DNA of 64,000 nucleotides from Bromus sterilis. Taxonomy: Eukaryota; Streptophyta; Magnoliopsida; Poales; Poaceae. The notes beneath the pieces are model-generated. The model did not search any database, was not told where the DNA came from, and saw only the letters and a list, made by a program, of their open reading frames with translations. This document shows positions 11,005-21,540 of the stretch, one piece after another. The stretch covers positions 9,548,001 through 9,612,000 of the forward strand of contig OX465596.1 in the NCBI GenBank assembly GCA_950022295.1, in the 5' to 3' direction. Within the stretch, counting starts at the first letter, position 1. Each line of letters opens with the position of its first letter. The position numbers were made by a program, and so were the translations under genes.

Positions 11005-11725
11005 CATGCATATAGCTATGTGGGGACCCTTCACACTATAGAACTTGGCTTGTATATTCCAATGATGAGCCTCCTCAAACGAGCTCTAGGTCTTCTTGAG
11101 CAAGCAAGTTAAATGCACCCCCACTAGTTCCCTTGGAGATCTTTTAGCTCACATGTGCATCCGTTGTATGTCAATCCCTACTCCTCACATCATATCTATC
11201 ATATGGCCTTCTCTCGCCTATGATTGTCCTCATTGATGTGAGCCTTTCACACCTTTTTGTCTTCCTCCTCCACCTTCTTTCTGTTTCGCCTTTTAGGTGT
11301 CAACATTCTTGCCGACGCTCATCCATTGCATGAGTGCTCAAAATATCGAAAGGGAGTGGATCAGTTTGACTTGTACCTGGCTAGTGGTCTGGGGACAAGT
11401 CCAGATAAGAATCCAAAGGAGACCAAGTGTGAAACATTAGTAGATAGTTGTTCTCAACAACCTTACTTTTTCTCTCGTATTTCCCTAGCCCCTGCTTGCA
11501 CGCAAACACCATCTGGAGACATTCGAGTCACGGACAACAAGAGCTCTTGCACCCTTTGTTCTTTTGTTGCTTGTGTCAATGCTAATATAGACTCTTGTTT
11601 GTTAAGACTTGAATTGAATTGCATGCTTTGATTGCTTTACTTACAAGTCCTTATTTGGTTGTGTGGCATGTCACCACAGAAATTATGCTTGTTATCATTT
11701 ACCTACTCGAGGACGAGCAGGAATT

Positions 11726-11736
11726 AAGCTTGGGGA
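11726..11736 (+). other. Polypurine-tract-like motif of LTR element B
   Basis: AAGCTTGGGGA directly precedes the LTR start at 11737, as in element A. Confidence 0.6.
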
Positions 11737-12089
11737 TGTTGATTCGTCCCAAACGTATCTATAATTTATGCTTGCTCCATGCATGTTTTTTGTGACTTTG
11801 CCATGTTTTTCTTGAACTTTCATACACTTTTGAACCTATTTGGACTAACCTATTAACTCAGTGCACCCAGTTGCCAGTTTCTGTTTTCTGCTGTTTTTGT
11901 ATTTCAGGTTTTCCGGCCATTAAAAGTGCTCCAAAAATTCCGGGAAAATTATATGAAAAATCAGCGCAACAGAAGCTTCCGGAAACACCAAAGGAGCGGA
12001 GGAGGGCCACCAGCAGGAGGCCATGAGGGTCCCTGGCGCGGCCCCACCCTAGGCCGCGCCAGGAGGCCTCCTGACTGCCTCGTGGGTCC
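11737..12089 (+). repeat. 3' LTR of element B, first part
   Basis: It starts TGTTGATTCGTC. The first 353 bp end in CGTGGGTCC at the CACTA-1 insertion, where TCC (12087-12089) is the left target duplication. The unbroken LTR of element C reads straight through this site on the minus strand near 60200. Confidence 0.85.
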
Positions 12090-12363
12090 CACTAGTAGAA
12101 AACATGCCTTTGGATATGAGCAAAGGTCATGGTTCGAACACGAACCGGTTCTACTGGCCCAATAGAACCGGTTCGTGTCTCCGGGATTTAGAACCGGTTC
12201 GTGTGGTGGGGCCCCAGCCCAGCGGTGCCCAGCCAGCGCCCCTTTAGAACCGGTTTTTACTACCAACCGGTTCTAAAGACGTGGTGGCAGGTTGCCGTTC
12301 GGCATGCGGGCCACCTAGCAGCATTAGAACCGGTTGGTACCTAGAACCGGTTCTAAAGGTTCA
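12090..12363. repeat. Left subterminal repeats of CACTA-1
   Basis: GAACCGGTT or its partner occurs many times in both orientations between about 12140 and 12360, often extended to TTTAGAACCGGTT. Subterminal repeats of CACTA elements are the usual binding sites of the TNPA-type protein. Confidence 0.8.
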
Positions 12364-12730
12364 CTAAGTTTAGTACCACCTCGCTAACCGAAGACGAGTT
12401 CGACCGGTTTATTAACACGGGTTAGAGTGGACTTATCATAGCATAACAATTTCAATAAAGGTTGTCCATGAGGGATTTAACTATATCCTGTATACTGTAG
12501 TTCAAATTTCGGTTGAACCTTGATTGGTGGGAAGATTTGCTAGATTTGCCGATGAGGCGGGGTCCAGCTGAAACCCCGTATGATATTGCGAAATCTAATA
12601 CGGGCATTTCAGCTGGAGCTCTCTTGTCTGCAGAGTAGCTAGATTTTCCCACTCATCAGGGGCTAACCGAAGTTTGCCTTTACGGTGTACAGGGTGTGGA
12701 GTAATCTTCCATTGACACCTTATAATGAAA
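12361..12730. repeat. Palindromic module, copy 1
   Basis: An inner stem is formed by CCAGCTGAAA (12564-12573) with TTTCAGCTGG (12607-12616), and by CCCGTAT (12575-12581) with ATACGGG (12598-12604), all perfect. Outer arms near 12511-12540 and 12648-12680 also pair imperfectly. The flanks (CACCTCGCTAACCGAAG and GGTGTACAGGGTGTGG) recur in the other module copies, which identifies them as homologous. Confidence 0.75.
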
Positions 12731-12796
12731 TTGCTATACTTTTTTATTTTAGTTTTTGTCGTAGCCCTCTCAACAGGTATTACAAGCCATCAAGGG

Positions 12797-13336
12797 TTTC
12801 AAATTGTTGCTCTCGGACAAAATCTTCTGAGCACTACTTCCAGCATTATCACGAGCCTTGTTAAAAGATTCCATCATTGTGCGTCCAGGCAGTCATTTGC
12901 GAAATATTAATGAAACTGCCTTTTGAGCCTGCAGTGATCATAGCTTTCAAATTGTTGCTCTCGGACAAACTCTTCTGAGCACTACTTCCAGCATTATCAC
13001 GAGCCTTGTTAAAAGATTCCATCATTGTGCGTCCAGGAAGTCATTTGCAAAATATTAATGAAACTGCCTTTTGAGCCTGCAGTGATCATAGCTTTCAAAT
13101 TGTTGCTCTCGGACAAACTCTTCTGAGCACTACTTCCAGCATTATCATGAGCCTTGTTAAGAACCTGATTTACTCGTTTTTTAAAAGATTCCATCATTGT
13201 GCGTCCAGGCAGTCATTTGCGAAATATTAATGAAACTGCCTTTTGAGCCTGCAGTGATCATAGCTTTCAAATTGTTGCTCTCGGACAAACTCTTCTGAGC
13301 ACTACTTCCAGCATTATCTTCTGAACACTACTTCCA
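12797..13336 (+). repeat. 148-bp tandem repeats, about 3.5 copies
   Basis: Unit starts (TTTCAAATTGTTGCTCTC) are at 12797, 12945, 13093 and 13265. The spacing is 148, 148 and 172 bp; the third unit has an extra segment of about 24 bp near 13158-13182. The last unit is cut at TTCCAGC and followed by a fragment of subterminal repeat. Copies are nearly identical, so the duplication is recent. No gene is evident. Confidence 0.85.
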
Positions 13337-13392
13337 GCGCCCCTTTAGAACCGGTTTGTGCTACCAACCGGTTCTAAAGATGTGGTGGCAGG

Positions 13393-13640
13393 TTTATAAG
13401 CAAGGGTCAGTGTGGACTTATCGTAGCATAGCAAGTTTAATAAAGGTTGTCCACGAGTGATTCATCTATACGCTGTATACTGTAAAGGCAATTTCTGTTG
13501 AACCTTGATTGGTCGGCAAATTTCTAGATTTGCCAACCAATCAGGGCTTAACTGAAATTGTCCTTTATGGTGTACAGGGTGTGGAGTAATCTTCCGTTGA
13601 CATCCTATACTGAAATTGCTATACTTTTTTGTTTCCAATC
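13393..13640. repeat. Palindromic module, copy 2
   Basis: This is the reverse complement of copy 3 (17288-17575) with few differences. The arms GATTGGTCGGCAAAT and ATTTGCCAACCAATC meet around a short loop near 13530. It starts directly after a GAACCGGTT pair and ends at a GGTGTACAGGGTGTGG flank. Confidence 0.8.
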
Positions 13641-14040
13641 AAATAAAGTGGCTCTCAAATGCACCGTCGGACATATGCAGGGAATCTAAATGATTTGTAT
13701 TTGGTCGATATGAAGTGAAAGATTTCTAGCTAGATATATGTAAGATCAACAAAACATACGATTTCGCCTGCATACAGACCGGCGGTGGCTCTAGAGTGCA
13801 AGCATATCAAATTCACCATCGAACGTATGCAGGAGAATCCGAATGGTTTGTATTTGGTTGATGAAGTGAAATATTTCTAACTAGATATATATAAGATCAA
13901 CAAAACACACGGTTTCGCCTGGTTACATCCCGACGGTGTGGCTCTCGTGAGTGCCCGCATATCAAAAGCACCGTCAGACCGCAACCAGGCGAATCCGAAT
14001 GATTTGTATTCGGCCGATGAAATGAGTGCCGAACATTACC
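13641..14040. repeat. Two stem-loops upstream of the AP2-like gene (CACTA-1)
   Basis: Stem-loop 1 has arms CCTGCATAC (13767-13775) and GTATGCAGG (13825-13833). Stem-loop 2 has arms TTCGCCTGGTT (13914-13924) and AACCAGGCGAA (13983-13993). The loops share a GCATATCAAA word and the same layout, while the arms differ and remain complementary. Spacers share TAAGATCAACAAAACA, so the two are ancient duplicates. Confidence 0.75.
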
Positions 14041-14050
14041 GAGAGGTGGG

Positions 14051-14060
14051 CTATATATAG
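14051..14060 (+). promoter_or_regulatory. TATA box of the AP2-like gene (CACTA-1)
   Basis: GGGCTATATATAGGCAACG matches the TATA region upstream of the other AP2-like copy (30572-30584, minus strand) and remnants at 31337-31351 and 57143-57160. Confidence 0.55.
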
Positions 14061-14392
14061 GCAACGACAAGCCTGATCCAACGACTGACAAGCCTGATCC
14101 AACGATCACAAAGCGCTTGAAAGAAAAACGCGATCCGTGTGCTTCTTCCTGATTGGTCGAGGTGAGCTGAAAGAAACAAAGCGCTTGAAGTACCGGTTTG
14201 TGGTTGAAACCGGTGTTAAAGACCTTTCTGACTTCATTTTAAAGAAACACGCGATCCGTGTGCTTCTTCCTGATTGGTTGGATCCAACGGCTCAGAAGCC
14301 TGATCCAACGACTCACAAGCGCTTGAAAGAAACACGCGATCCATGTGCTTCTTCCTGATTGGTTGGATTCAAAATCGTGTACGGTTAAAAGC

Positions 14393-14833
14393 GCGTATGA
14401 CGTTGCGGCGTGGAGGCTCGGCCGCCCGCGCGCGGAGATGAATAACCGCCACTGTCGCAGCTTGGAAGAGGCGGAGGACATGGCAGATCCGCTTCTCCTC
14501 CTCACTGAAGAGTACCACCGCCTCCATCGTCGACGAGCGGTGCTCGGCCTCACCTCGGAGCAGGACCAGCGTGCCGTGCAGGATTGGTACGCGAGCCATC
14601 CCCGTGAAGCCTCAGAGGAGGCAGAACACTGGACGAGGCTGGCGGCCGAGAGCGCAGAGCGACGACAGGAGCATGATGAATGGCGGGAGGAGCGGCGGGT
14701 GGACAAGGCGATGGCGGAGGAGGAACTGACGAGAGGCTCCGCCAACTGGCCCCTCGGTGACCCCCGCTGGATAGCGCTGGAGGATGACATCAGCTCCGAC
14801 ACCGAAGACGATTTCTCCGACGACGAGGAGTAG
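14393..14833 (+). pseudogene. AP2/ERF-like gene, N-terminal half deleted (CACTA-1)
   Basis: The frame encodes the end of an AP2/ERF-like domain (AYDVAAWRLGRPRAEMNN), then a Glu/Arg-rich helical region (DQRAVQDWYASHPREASEEA, EAEHWTRLAAESAERR) and an acidic tail (DTEDDFSDDEE) with TAG at 14831-14833. Compared with the copy at 29751-30299, the start codon and first half of the domain are missing. Sequence upstream of the gene (ending ACGGTTAAAAGC) is joined at about 14391-14393 directly to GCGTATGAC, a deletion of more than 200 bp. AP2/ERF proteins are plant transcription factors that bind DNA through a three-stranded sheet and a helix; here the sheet is lost. Grass genomes hold many related AP2-like reading frames with the same C-terminal pattern. 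An in-frame ATG upstream (14345) only gives a spurious start. Confidence 0.65.
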
Positions 14834-14940
14834 TTTTTCTATGTTCTAGGTTTGAGATGTTAAGTTTGTTGAATGTTTTAAGTTTGCCGCGTCGCGGCCA
14901 CCATTTGCTCTTTTTCATGCATTTATTGATTTATTTTGAG

Positions 14941-16998
14941 CTAAATGACCCTGAAATTGTACTAATGCTTGTGGGCGTGACTTTAGTCCCGGGTCGAGCC
15001 ACAAACCGAAACAACTAAACACAGAAAAGGTTGAAACTTGGCAAGGTATCATAATTTGACCCACATAACATGTGTGCAAAAGTTGAGAGGATTACGGCAA
15101 AAACTAGATGCACTTCGTGTACAAATTGGACCATCTCTTTCAAAGTATAAGGGTTTTAAACGAAAACTCATATGTTACAAAGACATTTCATTTTTCTAAA
15201 CTTATTTCAACTCAAGACTTGTCTTGCATTTAATATGCAGCATTCAAAGCCACATACTAAAATTTCAACCCTTTCTGACTTCATTTGCTATTTTTCATGC
15301 ATTTAATGATTTATTTTGAGCTAAATGACCCTGTAATTGGAAAGCACTACAACTAAACTTAGAAAAGGTTGAAACTTGGCATGGTATCATCATTTGACCC
15401 ACATAGCATGTGTGCAAAATTTGAGAGGATTACGGCAAAAACTAGATGCACTTCGTGTACAAACTAGACCATCTCTTTCAAAGTACGAGGGTTTCATACG
15501 AAAACACATCTGTTTCAAAGGCATTTCATTTTTCTAAACTTATTTCAACTCAAGACTTTTTTTTCATCCAACATGCAGCATTCAAATCCACATAATAAAA
15601 TTTCAACCCTTTCTGACTTCATTTACTATTTTTCATGCATTTAATGATTTATTTTGAGCTAAATGACCCTCTAATTGGAAAGCACTACAACTGAACTCAG
15701 AAAAGGTTGAAACTTGGCATGGTATCATAATTTGACCCACATAGCATGTGTGCAAAAGTTGAGAGGATTACGACAAAAACTGAATGCACTTCGTGTACAA
15801 ACTGGACCATCTCTTTCAAAGTATAAGGGTTTCAAACGAAAACTCATATGTTACAAAGACGTTTCATTTTTCTAAACTTATTTCAACTCAAGACTTTTTT
15901 TGCATTCAATATACACCATTCAAAGCCACATACTAAAATTTCAACCCTTTCTGACTTCATTTGCTATTTTTCATGCATTTAATGATTTATTTTGAGCTAA
16001 ATGACCTTGAATTTGGAAAGCACTACAACTGAACTCAGAAAAGGTTGAGACTTGGCATGGTATCATCATTTGACCCACATAACATGTGTGCAAAGGTTGA
16101 GAGGATTACGGAAAAAACTGGATGCACTTCCTGTACAAACTGGACCATCTCTATCAAAGTATAAGGGTTTCAAACGAAAACTCATCTGTTACAAAGAAAT
16201 TTCATTTTTCTAAACTTATTTCAACTCAAGACTTTATTTGCATTCAATATGCACCATTCAAAGCCACATACTAAAATTTCAAGCCTTTCTGACTTCATTT
16301 GCTATTTTTCATTCATTTAATGATTTATTTTGAGCTAAATGACGTTGAATTTGGAAACCACTACAACTGAACTCAGAAAAGGTTGAAACTTGGCAAGGTA
16401 TCATCATTTGACCCACATAACATGTTTGAAAAAGTTGAGAGGATTACGGCATAAACTGGATGCACTTCGTGTACAAACTGGACCATCTCTTTCAGAGTAT
16501 AAGGGTTTCAAATGAAAACTTATATGTTACAAAGAGAGTTCATTTTTCTTAACTTATTTCAACTCAAGACTTTTTTTGCATTCAATATGCACCATTCAAA
16601 GCCACATAGTAAAATTTCAACCCTTTCTGACTTCATTTGCTATTTTTCATGCATTTAATGATTTATTTTGAGCTAAATGACCTTGAATTTGGAAAGCACT
16701 ACAACTGAACTCAGAAAAGGTTGAAACTTGGCAAGGTATCATCATTTGACCCACATAACATGTGTGCAAAAGTTGAGAGGATTACGGCAAAAACTGGATG
16801 CACTTCGTGTACAAACTGGACCATCTCTTTCAAAGTATAAGGGTTTCAAACGAAAACTCATCTGTTACAAAGACATTTCATTTTTTTAAACTTATATCAA
16901 CTCAAGAATTTTTTTGCATTCAATATGCACCATTCAAAGCCACATACTAAAATTTCAACCCTTTCTGACTTCATTTGCTATTTTTCCTGCATTTAATG
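14941..16998 (-). repeat. Six ~338-bp tandem repeats in CACTA-1
   Basis: The word AAAAGGTTGA recurs at about 15025, 15363, 15701, 16039, 16377 and 16715, a strict 338-bp period. A partial unit precedes them, directly after the AP2-like gene. The monomer is the same as that of the large array in CACTA-3 but lies in the opposite orientation in the window, as expected because the two elements are inverted relative to each other. Confidence 0.9.
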
Positions 16999-17287
16999 AT
17001 TTTTTGACTATTTTAAAGTATTTCACAAACTAGTATTTCAAAAGAATTCAACTTGAAACTATTTAAATTTGAAAACCACTGCCACTAACAGAATATTTAT
17101 AATTATGCTTTAACCTAAAATAAAAAGATTTATTAAAAAACTCCAACTATTCTAATGGCTAGTCAAAATATAAAAACAAACATAAATCTGGTGTCAAAAT
17201 ATAAAGTATAGCAAATATAAAAACTCCGACTATTCTAATAGCTAGTCAAAATATAAAAACAAATATAAAAATAGCAAATGGAAAAAA
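16999..17287. other. AT-rich stretch with a short internal duplication
   Basis: AT-rich sequence without a gene. About 70 bp beginning AAAAACTCC at 17136 are repeated from 17219 with few changes. Confidence 0.6.
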
Positions 17288-17575
17288 AGTATAGAAATTT
17301 CATTATAGGATGTCAACGGAAGATTACTCCACACCCTGTACACCATAAAGGACAATTTCAGTTAAGCCCTGATTGGTTGGCAAATCTAGAAATCTGCCGA
17401 CCAATCAAGGTTCAACAGAAATTGCCTCTACAGTATACAGCGTATAGATGAATCACTCGTGGACAACCTTTATTAAACTTGCTATGCTACGATAAGTCCA
17501 CACTGACCCGTGCTTATAAACCGGTCGAACTCGTCTTCGGTTAGCGAGGTGGTACTAAAATATAAATGTTTAGAA
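17288..17575. repeat. Palindromic module, copy 3
   Basis: GATTGGT (17371-17377) pairs with ACCAATC (17400-17406). CAATTTCAGTT (17353-17363) pairs with AACAGAAATTG (17414-17424) with one mismatch. The full foldback spans about 80 bp with a very short loop. It is inverted relative to copy 2, so the two can also pair with each other over some 240 bp. Confidence 0.85.
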
Positions 17576-17740
17576 CCGGTTTCAACCACGAACCGCTGCA
17601 AAAGGTCCCTCCCCTTCCCGCGCGTATTTTTGGCCGAAAAATGGATGAAATTGGTGACCTTTAGAACTGGTTTGTGGCTGAAACCGGTTCTAAAGGTCCA
17701 TTAGCACCGGTTGCTGCTACAAACCGGTGCTAAAGGTCCA
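17576..17740. repeat. Internal subterminal-type repeats before the B3-like gene
   Basis: Several AACCGG-containing units in both orientations (ACCGGTTTC, GAAACCGGTTC, GCACCGGTTGC, AACCGGTGC) stand immediately upstream of a TATA box, which places TNPA-type binding motifs next to a promoter. Confidence 0.65.
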
Positions 17741-17743
17741 TGC

Positions 17744-17753
17744 TATATATATA
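17744..17753 (+). promoter_or_regulatory. TATA box upstream of the B3-like gene
   Basis: TATATATATA is followed by CCAGCACTTAG. CACTA-2 has the same arrangement at 21826 (TATATAA then CTGGCACTTAG), so the promoter module is shared by two elements that carry different genes. Confidence 0.5.
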
Positions 17754-18391
17754 CCAGCACTTAGCGTCAGTTCCGCCCACCGCTTCAGATCGAACCACGC
17801 CACCAGGCTGCTGTGCTTCCTCGCCGTCGCCGTCCACGCCACCAGGAGCCGAACACTCTCCTCGCCGACGGCCGCCACCGGAGCCGCCCCCGCCCGCACC
17901 GTTCAAGCCGCCGTTCAAGCCATCGCCGCCGTTCAGCGCGTCCGGTGACCCCTCCCACTCCCCCCTCCCCTCCTCCTCTATGTTCATATTCTGCTAAGGA
18001 ATTCTAGGATTGCCATGTGCAATTGGTAGGTTGTGTGCAATAATCTATGCCGCCATGTGATTTTTTGAAGTGAAGTTGGTGTTGATTATTTCTAGGATTA
18101 TTGGTGTTGAAATTGCTAGGATTATTTTGCGTATTGCCAAAACAGAGAGATAGTTAGATGGTGCAAGCTATTGTGTAAATTAGGGTTCCACAAGTTTGTA
18201 TGTTTTCAGAGAACACAAGTAAAAAGAAAGTGGAGGATTTTTTTTGTTAAACCAAAAATTGATAGAACAGACAGTCTTGATCTATTTTGTTACCAATGAG
18301 GCACAATTTTTATTACTTCTCATGTTATATTTTTATAATTTTCATTATATTTTTATTACTTTGAATTAATTTTATAATTATGTACACATAG

Positions 18392-19635
18392 TATGTCTCA
18401 TCCCAAGTGCGAGATTTGTCGACTCGGGTCGATGCAACAATCCCGTGTTTGATGAAGCAGACACATACTTCTTCATCACGCTTAGGTCCTGGTTCCAAAA
18501 TGTTACGGTATGTAACTTGCACGACATGTTCTTGTTATGGTGCGTGCATTCATGACTTAAGTTTATGTTTATAACGTATAATTTTTTTTCTAATTCAACT
18601 AGTGCATCCCTTGCTTTGCAAGACGCCACGTTTGTGACAAGATCAGTATTCAAGATTTCGATGAAACTATTAGTAAAGAGGTTAACATTAAGACGAAACA
18701 TTTCGTTCTTAAGGTTAAGATCTTTAATCAACCAAATGCCACATTCTTTGGCTGTCCAAAATGGGATGCATTATGCAAGACATATGCATTTCATGATAAT
18801 ATGAAAATAGCATCTGATCTTGGACGCCGCCATCGAGGATCCAATGTTTTTCGTGATGATAAAATTTCGATGGAACTAGGCGACATGATTCCAGTTCGAT
18901 GTTCATGTGAGTTTGTTAACCAACAATTTTGTTACTTCTACAACTTATTTTTCTTTGCTCCAAATGTTTGACAACTCATTTATAATTGCGAGCTTATGTT
19001 CTTGCCACGGAAGAAGTACAAGATATTTTTGATTGTACCTTATATAACAATGGCTTCGACCTAAGTAAGAATGAACAACATGCATTTATCGAAGTTATTA
19101 AATTGGTACCTTCGTATGCGAACTATTTAAGGGCTGACTGTCCTTTTGGAGCATATGTGCCATTTTTCTTAAGTTGGAGGACTATATGCTTAAATGGCCT
19201 AGCCTGGTATGATTTTTATCATTCTCTCTCAGTAGCCTATATCTTCTTCAAAAAGACATTTTATTAATTATACTAATTGGTAACTATGCTACTAATATGT
19301 ATGTTCTTCAACAGAAGATACCGCAAACTTGTACGCCTAAATGGATGCTGGGATTTAAAGGCGAAGTTACAATTGTTTGTGCACGGCCTTGGACACAACC
19401 TTTCCAACATGATTACTACACTGAAAGTGGATCAGATGGCTGTGTCAAAATCAAAGCATGGTTGAAGATGGTGGTCCAGAAGAATCCAAAACCTGGAGAC
19501 ATGTTGTTCTCTATCCTCTATCGTGGAGAATATGGACGCCCTTTTTGGGTTTATTTTTTTACCTTCGCGTGTTTGATTAGGTCCTATATATTTAGTAGGA
19601 GTGAATTCGAAGAATTATGTCCTATATATATTTAG
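18392..19635 (+). pseudogene. B3-domain-like gene carried by CACTA-1
   Basis: Four exon pieces fit GT-AG rules: 18392-18507, 18603-18906, about 18993-19231 and 19315-19635. The third acceptor (GCGAG) is weak. The first exon starts ATGTCTCATCCC and needs a one-base frame change near 18445 to continue into TYFFITLRSWF. The second encodes HFVLKVKIFNQPNATFFGCP with a later RGSNVFRDDKI. The last encodes KWMLGFKGEVTIV, VKIKAWLKMV and PKPGDMLFSILYRG. The order P..W..GFKG.V.I / GW-like..F.. / L.PGD..F resembles the plant B3 DNA-binding fold, possibly twice. A GC-rich leader (17800-17990) with a following intron may be the 5' untranslated exon. B3 proteins are plant transcription factors; a role in the transposon is not known to me. 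Alternatively this is a CACTA-specific protein with only superficial B3 similarity. Confidence 0.5.
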
Positions 19636-19980
19636 TAGTAGTGAATCTGAACAAATTAGGTTATCGAAGTTAAACTAGGAAAATTCTTTGTGTTGGATAT
19701 AATGGCTTTCGTACTTGTTCTTATTGAAGTTAAATTATATATTGTCCTATATATATGAGATGTGATCGATATATTTAGACTATATTGTCTGTGTGTATGA
19801 GATGTTGTGAAGCATATGTACTGAGATACACATCTTGTAAGTGTATGATGCAGGAACCGCTTGATATATTCATATATTGATCATCTTCATTAAATATTAA
19901 GATTGCGGAGAACCTTTAATTAATAATCCAAAAACAAAACTATTAAACCCAAAATAAAATAACAAATAAACCATTAAACC
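19636..19980. other. AT-rich 3' flank of the B3-like gene
   Basis: The sequence is AT-rich with no further coding signal. CCTATATATATTTAGTAG words near 19585-19635 are duplicated. Confidence 0.5.
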
Positions 19981-20205
19981 ACGAAAACTTTAGAACCGGT
20001 TTATGTTACCAACCGGTGCTAAAGTTGCTCAAGCCCTTGCGCTGCCGTGCAACCACGTGGCCTGGCTGCAGCTGGTTTAGAACCGGTTCGTGGGGAACCG
20101 GTTCTAAAGGCTTTACCCTTTAGCACCGAACCTTTAGAACCGGTTTCAAAAACCGGTTCTAAAGGCCCCACTGAACCGGTTCTAATGACCTGTTTTGCAC
20201 TAGTG
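19981..20205. repeat. Right subterminal repeats and terminal inverted repeat of CACTA-1
   Basis: GAACCGGTT-type units in both orientations fill 19990-20190, and the element ends TTTTGCACTAGTG at 20205. The arrangement mirrors the left end. Confidence 0.85.
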
Positions 20206-20208
20206 TCC

Positions 20209-21498
20209 CCTCGATGCCCCTCTTCGCCTATATTTACCCCTCGGGGTGGAAACCCCTAATATCGATCCCTCTTTCGCGATCTCGCCTCTGTACCGCCGCC
20301 GCCGCCGTTTCAAGATCGGGGTTGCCTGGAGAAGCTGCCCCGGCACCCAGCCGGGAGGAGGAACCCCCTCCGGGAGACAATCCATAGCCATGGACGCCTC
20401 CCGTATGTACCGTGAGTAGTCCCCCTTGGACCATGGGTCCGTGACTAGTAGCTATGTGATCTATCTCTCCCCTCTTTGTGCTACCACTTTCGAGTCCTCG
20501 TGAGCTGCTTCACATGATCGAGGCATCTATGTAATTTTTGCTGTTGCTATGCTGAGTTTGTTGGGATCTGATGGATTATGAGACTATGTTCAGATTGTGA
20601 TGAGTAATATATTTGGTTCTTCTCTTTTATATTTTGTTCTTGAGTAAATTCTTGCATATTCTCCGTTGCGGTATTTGCTTTGGCCAAGTATTTTATTTGC
20701 AACTCCAAGAGAGAGCGTTATGCTCGATTGTGGGTTCAACCCCTTGATGTCTAGCTTGAGTGACAGAAACATGAGACTAGGGGATGTCTGGTTGCCACCA
20801 GGGATAAAACAACGGTTCTTGTACCTGCGGGTGCAAGGATTGTCTACTTTACGCAAAGTTCTTTTAATGCAGTTGTCTGTTGCTTTGAGTTTACACTTTG
20901 GGTGGGATTCGCAACTTAATACCAGCGAGATGTTCTGGATAGATATCTCAAGGTGGATGATTCGTAGTAGATGCAGATGGATTTCGGTCTACTTACCTTG
21001 GCATACTGCCCATTGCTTTTGAGCCCTTCCTTTCTTTGCAGCATAGTTAGCATTGCGGTGCCTTCATAATCCTGTCAATTTCCCAACTGTGCTTTGTTTA
21101 CCTCGCTAGCACTTTTATCGTCTTTTGGGAGAGAGACATCACTAGTGAAAATCACGGGACCCCGTTCCATCTTCACATTATTGTTCACACCCTCAATTTA
21201 CTTTCAGCTTTTACTTTCCTTTGCACCTTTTATCTCTTGCGTTGATCCTTTGTAAACGACAAGGCCGGAGGAATTGACAACTCCTCTGTACTCGTTGGGA
21301 GCAAAGTTATTTGTTGCTGTGTGCAGGTCCACGAGAACACCCTAGTCAGGAAGCAATTTCTGGCGAGTTACCACCTACTTGTATCTCCTGAGTCCTACTG
21401 GTTCGATAACCTTGGTATCTTCACCGAGGGAAACTTGTTGCTGCACTGCATCTCAAACCTTCCACTTGGGGTAACCAACGAGGGGCGAGAAGCCATCA
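20209..21498 (+). repeat. 3' LTR of element B, second part
   Basis: The LTR resumes CCTCGATGCCCC after the TCC duplication and ends GCCATCA at 21498. Together with the first part it gives 1,643 bp, one base different from element C's LTR. A TATA-like CTATATTTAC lies at 20228-20237. Confidence 0.85.
20390..20419 (+). other. Conserved nine-codon micro-ORF or splice-donor site in the LTR of B
   Basis: The frame reads MDASRMYRE then TAG, at the position matching 9904-9933 in element A, and again overlaps GTGAGTAG. Confidence 0.45.
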
Positions 21499-21540
21499 CG
21501 CATCAGCGCTTATAAACCACTCCAGCTGTCCCCCGACTAG

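Larger units (their letters stand above)
12090..20205 (+). mobile_element. CACTA-1: CACTA transposon with AP2-like and B3-like cargo
   Basis: It starts CACTAGTAGAAAACATGCC and ends with the inverted CACTAGTG tip (TTTTGCACTAGTG). TCC at 12087-12089 and 20206-20208 is the 3-bp duplication expected for this superfamily. Element C has the same LTR without the insertion, so the ends are exact. It is 8,116 bp long with dense GAACCGGTTC-type subterminal repeats. No TNPD-type transposase or TNPA-like gene is visible. Internal parts in order: subterminal repeats, palindromic module, 148-bp repeats, a second palindromic module, two stem-loops, AP2-like pseudogene, six 338-bp repeats, inverted palindromic module, B3-like pseudogene, subterminal repeats. 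It would need a transposase supplied elsewhere. Confidence 0.9.
11005..21498 (+). mobile_element. LTR retrotransposon B, 3' end only, with nested insertions
   Basis: The 732 bp at 11005-11736 are a second copy of the final spacer of element A (8641-9370), followed by a second LTR at 11737. The junction at 11004/11005 joins the LTR end of A to the middle of this spacer, so A is nested in B and the 5' part of B lies left of the window. B's LTR is split by CACTA-1 and resumes after 20205, ending at 21498 with GCCATCA. CGCAT follows as the expected right target duplication; the left copy is not in view. The sequence after it is CACTA-2 subterminal sequence, so B sits inside CACTA-2. Confidence 0.75.
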
